In this document: positions 43,975-52,744 of the stretch, in pieces
How the letters are laid out: each line of letters starts with the position of its first letter
Position numbering within the stretch: the first letter of the stretch is position 1
Assembly (NCBI GenBank): GCA_934636265.1
Contig: CAKUAD010000004.1
Location: 1-64,000, forward strand
Length of the DNA stretch: 64,000 nt
Reading direction: 5' to 3'
Source: an uncultured Flavobacterium sp.
GTDB lineage: Bacteria > Bacteroidota > Bacteroidia > Flavobacteriales > Flavobacteriaceae
Notes under the pieces: model-generated
Told to the model about the DNA's origin: nothing
The model's input: the letters and a program-made list of their open reading frames with translations, nothing else
The model's database searches: none
Made by a program: the position numbers and the translations under genes

Positions 43975-45013
43975 ATGCCATGGCGTTCCAGCCGCGTGCT
44001 TTGAGTTCCAGTTTCTGGCCTGCGCGGGTGTGCAAAAAGGCTCCGGGATCGGCAGTCATGTGCCCAATAACGGTAAAGTTTGGGTTGCCTTTAAGTTTGT
44101 CAAAATCGGCGATTGGAATCGTAAAAAGCAATTCGTAATCCTCGCCGCCGTTAATGGCGACGGTGGTCGAATCAATTTTAAATTCTTCGCAAACGCTGAT
44201 TACAGCCGGATCGAGGGGGATTTTTTCCTCAAACAGATTACATCCAACACCCGATTGCTTGCAAAGGTGAAGTATTTCTGATGACAAGCCGTCGGATATG
44301 TCAATCATGGCCGTTGGTTTTATCTCTAATGCCGACAGGATTTCCCTCACGTCAGTGCGGGCTTCAGGCTTCAGTTGGCGTTCGATAAGATAGGTGTACG
44401 GCTCCAGATCCGGTTGGTTTTGCGGATTGACCAGATAAACCTGCTTTTCGCGTTCGAGCACTTGCAACCCCATATAGGCTGCGCCCAGGTCGCCCGATAC
44501 GACCAGTAGGTCCTTATCTTTTGCGCCGCTTCGGAAAACGATTTCCGATTCATCCGCTTCGCCGATTGCCGTGACACTCAGGATAAGTCCCTTTTGCGAA
44601 GAGGTCGTGTCACCACCGATCAGATCGACGTGATAGTATTTGCAGGCCAAACGAATTCCTTCATACAATTCCTCAAGCGCTTCAAGCGGGAAGCGATTGG
44701 ATATCGCAATGGAGACGGTAATATGCGTCGGTTTGGCATTCATCGCGCAGATGTCCGACAGATTCACAACGACTGCCTTATATCCTAGATATTTCAGCGT
44801 CATGTAGGCAAGATCAAAATGCACGCCTTCTACCAGCATGTCGGTCGAAACTACCGTTTTCTTGTCCTTAAAGTCCAACACGGCCGCGTCGTCGCCAATT
44901 CCTTTTAGGGTCGATGGTAAATTCTTCTCAAACGGCTTGGTGAGGTGGCTGATCAGCCCGAATTCGCCCAGATTTTCAATGGGCGTGCGCTCTTGGTTCT
45001 TATCTTCTAACAT
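43973..45013 (-). CDS. thiL: Thiamine-phosphate kinase
   Basis: Phosphorylates thiamine monophosphate to the diphosphate cofactor. 346 aa from the ATG at 45013 (MLEDKNQERTPIENLGEFGL); the frame is open 12 codons further but that contains the promoter. Family motifs: IGDDAAVLDF, VVSTDMLVEGVHFD, GGDTTSSQKG, VSGDLGAAYMGL, AMIDISDGLSSEI and AINGGEDYELLFTI (metal and phosphate ligands). Confidence 0.95.
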   Translation of the reverse strand: MLEDKNQERTPIENLGEFGLISHLTKPFEKNLPSTLKGIGDDAAVLDFKDKKTVVSTDMLVEGVHFDLAYMTLKYLGYKAVVVNLSDICAMNAKPTHITVSIAISNRFPLEALEELYEGIRLACKYYHVDLIGGDTTSSQKGLILSVTAIGEADESEIVFRSGAKDKDLLVVSGDLGAAYMGLQVLEREKQVYLVNPQNQPDLEPYTYLIERQLKPEARTDVREILSALEIKPTAMIDISDGLSSEILHLCKQSGVGCNLFEEKIPLDPAVISVCEEFKIDSTTVAINGGEDYELLFTIPIADFDKLKGNPNFTVIGHMTADPGAFLHTRAGQKLELKARGWNAMA

Positions 45014-45030
45014 TTCTTGCGGATATAATG

Positions 45031-45038
45031 CAAAGGTA
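45031..45038 (-). promoter_or_regulatory. -7 promoter element for thiL
   Basis: TACCTTTG on the minus strand, exact consensus, 17 bp before the thiL ATG. Confidence 0.6.
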
Positions 45039-45143
45039 CGGCTTTCCAATCCTCGAAAAAAAATGTGACTTCTGAAAATACTGCTGACACACTGTTGTCA
45101 CTACACCCCGGTAATTCTGATTTAAACTTTAAAAGCAAACATT

Positions 45144-45715
45144 ATGACCACACTTGAAAAAACAAGAGAAATCATCAGCCAACAAGAATTGTTGAACCAC
45201 TAGCAAGGCCATCGTGCGCTTACTCGTCGCCTGATTGAAGCTTTTCCTGAAACGGACTTTTTTGAGTTCAACATCGAGGAATGCGCACGCCAGCGCAACT
45301 CACCGCCGAACTTTTATCTATCGGCGCGCCGGCCATGACCGCCATCGTCAACAAACAGGTCACGCCGTACAGTGAGCCCGAAGGAATCGCGCGTAACAAA
45401 GCCGCCTACCTTGCGCAATGGGATGCCGAAATCTTCACGTCAGTATTCGATAGAACCTGGGGCAATCTTGAACTGCGATTTGCAGGCGAAGATACCGGAT
45501 ATGACATCCGCGGCCGCTGGTTCAAACCGGGAACGCGTCTGGTCGATGCCGACGACTATGATCTGATCGTAGCCAAAACCGACGTCTGGTCCGGACGCAA
45601 AATGACCATAGAAGTAATGGATGAAAATGTGTCGGGCATCCTGATTGCCGCAACACTTTACCATCACATACGCGCGTCAGCCGCCGCCGGACTCGTTGCC
45701 GCGGGAGCGCTTTAG
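45144..45715 (+). pseudogene. Decayed DinB-like gene
   Basis: From the ATG at 45144 the frame reads MTTLEKTREIISQQELLNH, a TAG stop, then QGHRALTRRLIEAFPETDFF, resembling the start of DinB/YfiT-type metal-dependent proteins. A shift near 45278-45281 is needed to continue into MRTPAQLTAELLSIGAPAM, also DinB-like. The remaining frame to 45715 has little resemblance to the family beyond a YHHIRASAA stretch where the last metal-binding HH would be, so further indels are likely. At least one nonsense and one frameshift mutation: a pseudogene. Confidence 0.65.
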
Positions 45716-45740
45716 CGAACAAAGCGAAACAGAAGAAATT

Positions 45741-45768
45741 AAAAAAGCCCCGAATTTTTGCGGGGCTT
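45741..45768 (-). terminator. Terminator of lepA
   Basis: AAGCCCCG (45745-45752) and CGGGGCTT (45761-45768) with an 8-nt loop; six A at 45741-45746 give the T tract on the minus strand. A T-run on the plus side makes it potentially bidirectional. Confidence 0.85.
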
Positions 45769-45803
45769 ACTTTTTTAGTTCGGCCTTAGTAAGACCTTAT
45801 GAC

Positions 45804-47600
45804 TTAATCATTCAGTTTCAAAACCGCCATAAACGCCTCTTGCGGAATCTCTACGTTTCCAACCTGGCGCATGCGTTTTTTACCTTTTTTCTGTTTCTCC
45901 AAAAGTTTACGCTTACGCGAGATGTCACCGCCGTAACACTTGGCCGTAACATCCTTGCGGAGCGCTTTCACGGTTTCACGTGCGATGATTTTCGCACCGA
46001 TGGCCGCCTGGATCGGAATGTCAAACTGCTGGCGCGGGATGAGTTCCTTGAGTTTTTCGGTCATTTTCTTGCCGATGTTGTAAGCGTTGTCCGCGTGGAT
46101 CAAAGCCGACAGCGCGTCAACCGTATTCCCGTTGAGCAAAACGTCAACCTTAACAAGATTTGAGGTGCGCATGCCAATCGGATGGTAATCAAACGACGCA
46201 TATCCCTTTGAAACCGTTTTCAGTCGGTCGTAAAAATCAAATACGATTTCGGCCAGCGGCATGTCAAAACTAAGTTCAACGCGTTCCGGCGTCAGGTAAG
46301 TCTGGTTAGTGATTTGTCCGCGCTTTTCAATACACAACGACATCACGTTCCCAACAAAATCAGCCTTGGTAATGATGGTCGCCTTGATAAACGGCTCTTC
46401 AACCCGATCCAATTTTGAAGGCTCCGGAAGGTCCGACGGGTTGTTTACGATGAGCGGCGTATCGGGTTCTTTCTTGGTGTACGCCAAGTACGATACGTTG
46501 GGAACCGTCGTAATCACAGTCATATCAAACTCCCGCTCCAAGCGCTCCTGGATAATTTCCATGTGCAGCATGCCCAGGAATCCGCATCGGAAACCAAAGC
46601 CAAGCGCCGCCGAACTCTCGGCCTGAAACACCAGCGATGCATCGTTAAGCTGGAGTTTTTCCATCGATGCGCGCAATTCTTCGTAATCCTCAGTGTCGAC
46701 AGGATAGATTCCCGCAAAAACCATCGGCTTTACGTCCTCAAACCCCTGGATCATATTGGTAGTAGGTGTTTTCGCATCGGTGATGGTATCGCCCACTTTA
46801 ACTTCTTTCGCTTCCTTAATTCCGGAAATCAGATAACCTACGTCTCCGGTCGAGATGACTTGCTTGGGAACCTGATTCAACTTCAAAGTCCCGATCTCGT
46901 CGGCAAAATACTCATTGCCGGTAGCCATAAACTTGATTTTCTGTCCTTTGCGGATTTCGCCGTTCTTTACGCGGAAAATAACCTCAATCCCGCGGAACGG
47001 ATTGTAAACGGAGTCGAAGATTAGCGCCTGCAGTGGTTCCTGCAGATCGCCCTTTGGCGGCGGAATGCGCTCGATGATGGCCGCCAGAATGTTCTCGACG
47101 CCAAATCCGGTCTTGCCCGACGCGTGAATGATATCCTCAATCTTACAGCCCAGCAATTCCACAATGTCGTCACTTACCTCTTCCGGGTTTGCGCTGGGCA
47201 AATCCACCTTGTTGAGCACCGGAATGATCTCCAGGTCGTTCTCCAGCGCCAGGTAAAGGTTAGAAATCGTCTGCGCCTGAATGCTCTGCGCCGCATCGAC
47301 AATCAAAAGCGCGCCCTCACAAGCCGCAATCGATCTGGAAACCTCGTAGGAAAAGTCCACGTGGCCCGGCGTGTCAATCAGGTTTAAAATATAATCCTCG
47401 CCCTTGTATTTGTACTCCATCTGTATGGCGTGGCTCTTAATGGTAATGCCGCGCTCGCGCTCCAGGTCCATGTTGTCCAGGAGTTGCGCTTTTTCCTCGC
47501 GCGCACTCACGGTCTGGGTTGCGCTCAAAAGCCGGTCGGCCAGGGTGCTTTTCCCGTGGTCAATGTGCGCGATGATGCAAAAATTGCGAATGTGTTTCAT
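45804..47600 (-). CDS. lepA: Elongation factor 4 (LepA)
   Basis: Ribosome-associated GTPase that back-translocates or helps assemble ribosomes. 598 aa, standard length. G1 [16 protein letters not shown]2 [15 protein letters not shown]3 [16 protein letters not shown]4 [15 protein letters not shown]-terminal LepA-specific domain with [20 protein letters not shown] and [20 protein letters not shown]. Monocistronic on the minus strand; upstream lies a repeat-rich gap. Confidence 0.97.
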   Translation of the reverse strand: MKHIRNFCIIAHIDHGKSTLADRLLSATQTVSAREEKAQLLDNMDLERERGITIKSHAIQMEYKYKGEDYILNLIDTPGHVDFSYEVSRSIAACEGALLIVDAAQSIQAQTISNLYLALENDLEIIPVLNKVDLPSANPEEVSDDIVELLGCKIEDIIHASGKTGFGVENILAAIIERIPPPKGDLQEPLQALIFDSVYNPFRGIEVIFRVKNGEIRKGQKIKFMATGNEYFADEIGTLKLNQVPKQVISTGDVGYLISGIKEAKEVKVGDTITDAKTPTTNMIQGFEDVKPMVFAGIYPVDTEDYEELRASMEKLQLNDASLVFQAESSAALGFGFRCGFLGMLHMEIIQERLEREFDMTVITTVPNVSYLAYTKKEPDTPLIVNNPSDLPEPSKLDRVEEPFIKATIITKADFVGNVMSLCIEKRGQITNQTYLTPERVELSFDMPLAEIVFDFYDRLKTVSKGYASFDYHPIGMRTSNLVKVDVLLNGNTVDALSALIHADNAYNIGKKMTEKLKELIPRQQFDIPIQAAIGAKIIARETVKALRKDVTAKCYGGDISRKRKLLEKQKKGKKRMRQVGNVEIPQEAFMAVLKLND

Positions 47601-47608
47601 CAGTCGAA

Positions 47609-47682
47609 AGTCATAATGTCATGAAGTCATAAAGGCAAAATGGCCGTCTGACCTTGAATTGTCAATTCAGAATTGTCAATTT
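47609..47682. repeat. Short tandem and inverted repeats upstream of lepA
   Basis: AGTCATAA (47609-47616), GTCATGA (47618-47624), AGTCATAA (47625-47632), then GAATTGTCAATTC and a second AATTGTCAATT. The AATTGTC word also recurs before the PurF-like gene near 5735-5765. Purpose unknown. Confidence 0.45.
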
Positions 47683-47686
47683 ATTT

Positions 47687-47790
47687 GGGCGTTGCCTTTG
47701 GCCGGGCTGTCCGCTTTATCTTTTTTAAAATCCCCAACCCCGGGCTTTTAAAAAAGGATGCCGCTTCCATCCCTAACGCGGGCTCCCGTG
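47687..47790 (+). repeat. Dispersed intergenic hairpin repeat, copy C
   Basis: GGGCGTTGCC, GGCCGGGCTGTCCGCTTTAT, then CTTTTTTAAAA facing TTTTAAAAAAGG across a CCCCAACCCCGGG loop, then GATGCCGCTTCCATCCCTAA and CGCGGGCTCCCG. It lies upstream of the dusB promoter in the lepA/dusB divergent gap. Confidence 0.7.
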
Positions 47791-47844
47791 GTTCTTTTAA
47801 TCTGCAAAGATAATTGAAAACCTGTCGCTTTACTGATTTTGTCG

Positions 47845-47852
47845 TAATTTTG
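47845..47852 (+). promoter_or_regulatory. -7 promoter element at the start of dusB
   Basis: TAATTTTG, exact consensus, only 4 bp before the dusB ATG; transcription would start at or next to the start codon. Confidence 0.5.
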
Positions 47853-47856
47853 CCGC

Positions 47857-48849
47857 ATGGTAAAAATAGGCCACATCCAGCTACCGGAATTCCCGCTTTT
47901 GCTCGCTCCCATGGAGGATGTCAGCGATCCGCCTTTTCGCCGGCTGTGCAAGCAACACGGCGCCGATTTGATGTTCTCGGAGTTCATCTCGTCCGAGGGA
48001 TTGATTCGCGACGCCATCAAAAGCCGGCAAAAACTCGACATCTTCGATTACGAGCGTCCGGTGGGCATCCAGATTTTTGGCGGCGATGAAGAGGCCATGG
48101 CCATGTCGGCCAAAATCGTCGAAACCGTCAACCCCGACCTGATCGACATCAACTTTGGCTGTCCGGTAAAAAAAGTGGTTTGCAAAGGTGCGGGCGCTGC
48201 CGTTCTTAAAGACGTCGATTTGATGATCCGCCTTACAAAAGCCGTCATCAAAAGCACCAGCCTTCCCGTAACGGTCAAAACCCGCATAGGCTGGGATCAC
48301 GACATGATCAACATCGACGAGGTGGCCGAAAGGCTCCAGGACATAGGTGTACAAGCCTTATCAATCCACGGCCGGACGCGCGCCCAGCTCTACAAAGGCG
48401 AGGCCGATTGGTCGCACATTGCCCGGGTCAAGAACAATCCGCGGATTACCATGCCCATATTTGGCAACGGCGATGTCGACTCACCGCAAAAAGCCCTCGA
48501 ATACAAAAACAGATACGGCGTCGACGGCATTATGATCGGCCGTGCCGCCATTGGTTATCCCTGGATTTTTGACGAGATCAAACACTACATGAAAACCGGA
48601 ACCCTGCTTGCGCCGCCCACCATGGCCGATAGGATCCAGGCGGCCCAAAACCATCTCACCTGGGCCATGGAATGGAAAGGCGAGTGGACCGGCATTGTCG
48701 AAACCCGTAGGCATTACACCAACTACTTTAAGGGAATCCCGCACTTTAAGGATTACCGCCAAAAGCTCGTCACCAAAGACACCGCGCAGGAACTTCACGA
48801 GGTTTTTGATGAAATCCGCGAGGCATTTGCTGATTACAAATTTGCCTGA
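47857..48849 (+). CDS. dusB: tRNA-dihydrouridine synthase B
   Basis: FMN enzyme that reduces uridine in the tRNA D-loop. 330 aa. Family motifs: LLAPMEDVSDPPFRRLC (FMN site), DLIDINFGCPVKKVVCKGAG with the catalytic Cys in the CKGAGA segment, PVTVKTRIGWD, ALSIHGRTRAQLYKG, and GNGDVDS / GVDGIMIGRAAIGYPWIF for FMN phosphate binding. The start codon follows a -7 box by 4 bp. Stop overlaps the next start (TGATG). Confidence 0.95.
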   Translation: MVKIGHIQLPEFPLLLAPMEDVSDPPFRRLCKQHGADLMFSEFISSEGLIRDAIKSRQKLDIFDYERPVGIQIFGGDEEAMAMSAKIVETVNPDLIDINFGCPVKKVVCKGAGAAVLKDVDLMIRLTKAVIKSTSLPVTVKTRIGWDHDMINIDEVAERLQDIGVQALSIHGRTRAQLYKGEADWSHIARVKNNPRITMPIFGNGDVDSPQKALEYKNRYGVDGIMIGRAAIGYPWIFDEIKHYMKTGTLLAPPTMADRIQAAQNHLTWAMEWKGEWTGIVETRRHYTNYFKGIPHFKDYRQKLVTKDTAQELHEVFDEIREAFADYKFA

Positions 48850-49346
48850 TGACGGTTCGCCAGGCGCATATCAATGATCTCGACAACATTTTGCAGGTTG
48901 TGGAACAGGCGCGCCAGATGATGCGCGAAACCGGTAACATGACCCAATGGTCAAACGGTTATCCGTCGGCGCAAACCATTCTCGACGACATTCAATCCGG
49001 ACACGGATTCGTGATTGCGCACGACGGCCGCACGGTAGGCTATTTCCACTTTTCCCACGGACAAAGTCCTGAACCTACTTATTCGGTCATCAAAAACGGC
49101 CAATGGCTCAATGATAAACCTTATGGCGTTATCCATCGCCTTGCATCCGGCCGATCAGTAAAGGGAATCGCCAAGGCCGCCTTTGATTACGCTTTCACAG
49201 CCATTGACACTATCCGCGTAGATACGCACCGTGACAATTTGCCTATGCAAAACTTCTTAAAGAAAAATGGGTTTGCGTACTGCGGGATTATTTATGTGAA
49301 TGATGGAACGCCGCGCGATGCGTTTCAGAAAACCATTTCAACATAG
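48849..49346 (+). CDS. GNAT-family N-acetyltransferase
   Basis: 165 aa. Opens VRQAHINDLDNILQVVEQAR, the usual GNAT beginning; LASGRSVKGIAKAAFDYAFT is the acetyl-CoA pyrophosphate region and RVDTHRDNLPMQNFLKKNGF the conserved final helix-strand. Substrate unknown. Start overlaps the dusB stop by 1 bp, so it is coupled to dusB. Confidence 0.9.
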   Translation: MTVRQAHINDLDNILQVVEQARQMMRETGNMTQWSNGYPSAQTILDDIQSGHGFVIAHDGRTVGYFHFSHGQSPEPTYSVIKNGQWLNDKPYGVIHRLASGRSVKGIAKAAFDYAFTAIDTIRVDTHRDNLPMQNFLKKNGFAYCGIIYVNDGTPRDAFQKTIST

Positions 49347-49354
49347 AGAAAAAA

Positions 49355-49414
49355 AAACATTAAGGAAATAAGTTCAATCAGGAGTAACTGAATGTGCTTA
49401 ACGCTCTTAATGTT
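49355..49414. terminator. Long hairpin between the convergent GNAT and pirin genes
   Basis: AAACATTAAG (49355-49364) and CTTAATGTTT (49405-49414) are perfectly complementary; the 40-nt interior can form an inner GTTCA/TGAAT stem. A-rich and T-rich flanks suggest a bidirectional terminator, with an unusually long loop. Confidence 0.5.
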
Positions 49415-49439
49415 TGATCAATAAACCTTGGTGGTGTGT

Positions 49440-50324
49440 TTAACTTAACATCATCGGAACATCCATCACCAAAAACTCAGCGGCACTGTTGGCTTTGATT
49501 GAAATTGAGTCGGTGTCCCAAATCCCGATTCCGTCGCGGGTGGAAACAGCTTGACCGTTAACGTTTAGATCACCTTTGAGGTTAAACAGATACACGCCAT
49601 TGCCTTGCTTTTTGATTTTGTAATCCGTTTGGGTTCCGGCGTCAAAATCGGCCAGGTGAAACCAGGCATCCTGATGGATCCAAACGCCCTCATCTTCCGG
49701 ACTTGGCGAAAGGATTTGCTGGAGTTTGTTTTTCCTGTCGGCAGGATTTAGCGCAAGCTGGTCGTAACGCGGCTTTACATTGCGCTTGTTGGGGAAAAGC
49801 CAGATTTGCAAAAATCGAACTTCGGCATCTTTGTTTTTGTTGTATTCACTGTGCTGGATTCCCGTGCCGGCGCTCATCACCTGAATGTCGCCATGGCGGA
49901 TAACTGTTTTATTGCCCATGGAATCCTGGTGTTCCAAATCGCCAGCCAGCGGGATGCTGATGATTTCCATGTTGTCGTGCGGATGCGTGCCAAAGCCCAT
50001 TCCGGCGGCCACGATGTCGTCATTCAAAACCCGCAGAACGCCAAAATGCATCCGGTCAGGGTTGTGATAAGAAGCAAAACTAAAGGTATGACGGCTTTGC
50101 AACCAACCGTGGTTGGCCAGTCCGCGCGTGTCGGATTTGTGTAAAACTAGGTTGCTCATAATGTTTGAAGTTGTGTGTGGTAAGTGATTGAATCCCAAAA
50201 GAGGCATCGGCTCGAGTGGCTTGAGCTCGTCGATGTGGTTGTTCATGGCGCGTAGCCCTGTGGCCGACGCGGCAATCATTCCGGCGCCAAAAAGGCCTTT
50301 CTTTAAAAACTCCTTCCGATCCAT
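49440..50324 (-). CDS. Pirin family protein with a signal-like leader
   Basis: 294 aa. The bicupin pirin core begins about residue 55 (LVLHKSDTRGLANHGWLQSR then HTFSFASY) and keeps the metal ligands GTHPHDNMEIISI and GTGIQHSEYN. The N-terminus MDRKEFLKKGLFGAGMIAAS has a Tat-like layout with RK instead of RR and a hydrophobic stretch, so it may be exported, unlike most pirins. Pirins include quercetin dioxygenases and regulators; activity here unknown. Minus strand, followed by repeat copy D upstream. Confidence 0.88.
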   Translation of the reverse strand: MDRKEFLKKGLFGAGMIAASATGLRAMNNHIDELKPLEPMPLLGFNHLPHTTSNIMSNLVLHKSDTRGLANHGWLQSRHTFSFASYHNPDRMHFGVLRVLNDDIVAAGMGFGTHPHDNMEIISIPLAGDLEHQDSMGNKTVIRHGDIQVMSAGTGIQHSEYNKNKDAEVRFLQIWLFPNKRNVKPRYDQLALNPADRKNKLQQILSPSPEDEGVWIHQDAWFHLADFDAGTQTDYKIKKQGNGVYLFNLKGDLNVNGQAVSTRDGIGIWDTDSISIKANSAAEFLVMDVPMMLS

Positions 50325-50389
50325 ACCTATTTTTTATAAAACAAAGTTCGGGAACAAAAAGTAGCTGACACTTGATGTAGATTAAGAAA

Positions 50390-50511
50390 GCGGGCTGGCT
50401 GCGCCAGGGATGGCAGCGGGTATCCTTTTTTATCACGAGGTGTGGCTGTTTGGATGAGCCGCCCATAAAAAAGATAAAAGCGAACAGCCCGACAGCGGCG
50501 ATGCCGTGAGG
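50390..50511 (-). repeat. Dispersed intergenic hairpin repeat, copy D (inverted)
   Basis: Reading the minus strand: GGGCTGTTCGCTTTTATC, TTTTTTATGGGCGG, a loop, ATAAAAAAGGATACCCGCTG, CCATCCCTGGCGCAGCC. Same arms as copies C and E. It lies between the FtsX-type permease and pirin genes, both on the minus strand. Confidence 0.7.
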
Positions 50512-50563
50512 TGTAAAATTGAGGTTCTTTAGTAAACAGGCAGCGACGGTGTGGCGCCCAAAA

Positions 50564-51763
50564 TCAGTCAAAAAATTTAGCCGTGATACGCGAGGCGGCA
50601 ATCCACGAGGCTGCGATGCCCAGCGTCATAATGGTGAATATGACGATCAAAAGGTTGGTCATCTCAAATTTTATCGGATAAGCCAGACTGCTGGTGATCA
50701 TGACAAATTCATATCGCTGTTGCAAAACGACGATGGCAACGCCCAGAATAAGCCCGATAATGCCGCCGCCCACGGTGAGCAGCGTTCCCTGCAGCAAGAA
50801 AATCCTCCGCAGGTCCGGAAGTCGCGCGCCCAGATGCCTCAGGGTTTTAAGGTTTGATTTTTTGTCGAGTATGGTCATGATTAGCGCCCCGATGAGGTTA
50901 AAAAGCGCGATGATGATAACCAGTGTAAAGATGAGGTAAACGGCGAGATTCTCAGTATTGAGCATCCGGTAAAGCGAATCGTTTAGCTGTGCGCGGTTTT
51001 TAAGGGTGACTTTGCCGTTAAAGATTGCGGCCGCTTCGCTGATGACCTGAGCTTCGTCGGCGCCGTTTTTTAGCTTGATCTCAACCGACGACACCCGGTT
51101 TGGCGGATACTGCAAAAGTTCCTGCACCAGCCCAAGATCGGCAAAAACGTACTTGGAGTCGAGGTCTTCATTGACGGTATAAATACCTACGGGCAACAAC
51201 GCTTCGCGGTTAAAAGCCTGTTCGGGATTTTCGATCGCACCTTTGCCGGGCTTGGGGACGTATACTTTTAAAGCGTTTTGATAATCAAAAAGTCCCGCCG
51301 AGAGGTGTTGTGCCACGCCATAGCCCATGACGGCCTGAAAGGTATCCGGGGCAAGCCATTGCCCGTTGAACATGGATTTATCAAGGGGGTTTACCTGGGT
51401 GTAACGGCTGTCGACGCCCTTGAGCCAGGCTACCATTTCCTTGTCGTCGAACAAAAAAAGCACGCGCTCCTCGATTACCGCCGACTGGGCCAGAACGCCG
51501 TTTATGGATTCGAGTTTTTGCAGTTGCTGCGGTGTGGCGTCAAAGTACTTTCCGGTATTGGGAAAGAGTTTTACGTCGGGGTCAAAACTGTTGCTAAAGG
51601 AAAGGCTGAATTCCTTGAGTCCGCTAAAGACCGATAGCACCACAAAAAGCGAAAGAGTTCCTGCAATAATACCCAACGAGGCAATTCCCGTAATGATGTT
51701 AATGGCGTTTTGCCGGCTAAGGCTCAACACATACCGGCGCGCTATGTAAAACGCAAAATTCAT
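50564..51763 (-). CDS. ABC transporter permease, FtsX/LolE type
   Basis: 399 aa inner-membrane protein. N-terminal transmembrane helix (IITGIASLGIIAGTLSLFVV), a periplasmic MacB-like domain (about 55-265), then three helices (LAVYLIFTLVIIIALFNLIG, LLTVGGGIIGLILGVAIVVL, LLIVIFTIMTLGIAASWIAA). The order and the coupling-helix text KSNLKTLRHLGARLPDLRRI fit LolC/E-like lipoprotein-releasing permeases. No ATPase gene is adjacent. Its start overlaps the rbfA stop (ATGA), so the two are coupled. Confidence 0.88.
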   Translation of the reverse strand: MNFAFYIARRYVLSLSRQNAINIITGIASLGIIAGTLSLFVVLSVFSGLKEFSLSFSNSFDPDVKLFPNTGKYFDATPQQLQKLESINGVLAQSAVIEERVLFLFDDKEMVAWLKGVDSRYTQVNPLDKSMFNGQWLAPDTFQAVMGYGVAQHLSAGLFDYQNALKVYVPKPGKGAIENPEQAFNREALLPVGIYTVNEDLDSKYVFADLGLVQELLQYPPNRVSSVEIKLKNGADEAQVISEAAAIFNGKVTLKNRAQLNDSLYRMLNTENLAVYLIFTLVIIIALFNLIGALIMTILDKKSNLKTLRHLGARLPDLRRIFLLQGTLLTVGGGIIGLILGVAIVVLQQRYEFVMITSSLAYPIKFEMTNLLIVIFTIMTLGIAASWIAASRITAKFFD

Positions 51764-52155
51764 CAGTGTTTTTTGCGTCGGGCAAGCAGTTCGCGGTTAA
51801 CGATGGGGTTTTCTTCGCCCTTGAGCGCCTTGTCAATCTGCTCCATGTAATCCAGTGAATCGTCTATCCGGAAAATAAGGTTCGGAACGCGGCGCAGCTG
51901 CATTTTGACGCGCTGGGCCAAATCGTGCTTGATCAGTGGCCCGTTTGATTGGATGGCCTGAAGTGTAGAGGCGGCTTTGTCCTGCGGAAAAATGCTCAAA
52001 AGTACCGTGGCCACCGACAAATCAGTCGTCACCGCAACTTTTGACACTGAGATCACCAGGTTTGGAATGTTGTTTTTGCGTACTTCACCCTGTAAAATAT
52101 CCACAAGATCCTTTTGCAAAAGCGCACCTATTTTTTTCTGACGATTGGTTTCCAT
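51763..52155 (-). CDS. rbfA: 30S ribosome-binding factor A
   Basis: Assists 16S rRNA 5' end maturation and cold adaptation. 130 aa from the ATG at 52155 (METNRQKKIGALLQKDLVDI). KH-type fold with the family features VISVSKVAVTTDLSVATVLL and LRRVPNLIFRIDDSLDYMEQID. The open frame upstream runs through the promoter and repeat copy E. The -7 box TATCTTTG ends 4 bp before the ATG. Confidence 0.94.
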   Translation of the reverse strand: METNRQKKIGALLQKDLVDILQGEVRKNNIPNLVISVSKVAVTTDLSVATVLLSIFPQDKAASTLQAIQSNGPLIKHDLAQRVKMQLRRVPNLIFRIDDSLDYMEQIDKALKGEENPIVNRELLARRKKH

Positions 52156-52159
52156 GCCG

Positions 52160-52167
52160 CAAAGATA
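52160..52167 (-). promoter_or_regulatory. -7 promoter element at the start of rbfA
   Basis: TATCTTTG on the minus strand, 4 bp before the ATG, implying a leaderless or nearly leaderless mRNA. Confidence 0.5.
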
Positions 52168-52224
52168 CAAAACGCAAAATTGAAAAGCACCGCCGCGTTT
52201 CGGGTTGATTTTCAGGGCGGACAT

Positions 52225-52308
52225 TTCGCGCTGTCCGCTGTATCTTTTGCTCACGCCAAAACGCCGGCGTCAGCAAAAGGATGCCGCTGCCATCGCGGCC
52301 GCAGTTGG
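52225..52308 (+). repeat. Dispersed intergenic hairpin repeat, copy E
   Basis: CGCGCTGTCCGCTGTATC, CTTTTGCTCACGCC, then GGCGTCAGCAAAAGGATGCC, GCTGCCATCGCGGCC. GCTTTTGCT-like arms face each other (CTTTTGCTcACGCC with GGCGTcAGCAAAAG). Lies in the rbfA/mce divergent gap. Confidence 0.7.
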
Positions 52309-52342
52309 TAATAATGATTATCTTTACTGGCAAATCCGGCAA

Positions 52343-52744
52343 ATGAACAAAATTGAACACATAGGGATTGCGGTAAAGGATCTGGCCGCGTCCAACAAGA
52401 TTTTTGAAAAGCTTATGGGCGCCGCGCCGTATAAAATGGAAGTGGTGGAATCAGAGGGTGTGAGCACCTCATTCTTTAGCAACGGGCCCAATAAGATCGA
52501 ACTGCTCGAAGCGACAAACCCTGACAGTCCCATTGCAAAATTCATCGAGAAACGCGGCGAGGGAATCCATCACATCGCCTTTGACGTCACCGACATTGAG
52601 GCTGAAATGGCCCGCCTGAAAAATGAGGGTTTCATACTGCTCAACGAAACGCCCAAAAAAGGCGCCGACAATAAGCTCGTGGCGTTTTTGCATCCAAAGG
52701 GGACCAATGGCGTCCTGGTTGAACTTTGCCAGGAAATACGATGA
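52343..52744 (+). CDS. mce: Methylmalonyl-CoA epimerase
   Basis: Interconverts (R)- and (S)-methylmalonyl-CoA in propionate metabolism. 133 aa, vicinal oxygen chelate fold: metal ligands His in KIEHIGIAVKDL, Gln/Glu region NKIELLEATN, His in GEGIHHIAFDVTDI and Glu in GVLVELCQE. Start MNKIEHIG at 52343; the open frame upstream is repeat copy E. Stop overlaps the next ATG. Confidence 0.94.
   Translation: MNKIEHIGIAVKDLAASNKIFEKLMGAAPYKMEVVESEGVSTSFFSNGPNKIELLEATNPDSPIAKFIEKRGEGIHHIAFDVTDIEAEMARLKNEGFILLNETPKKGADNKLVAFLHPKGTNGVLVELCQEIR

Noticed and set aside
47609..47682. GTCATAA repeats upstream of lepA as a replication origin or regulator box
   Set aside because: Too short and imperfect, no DnaA boxes, and similar AATTGTC words occur elsewhere in intergenic DNA.
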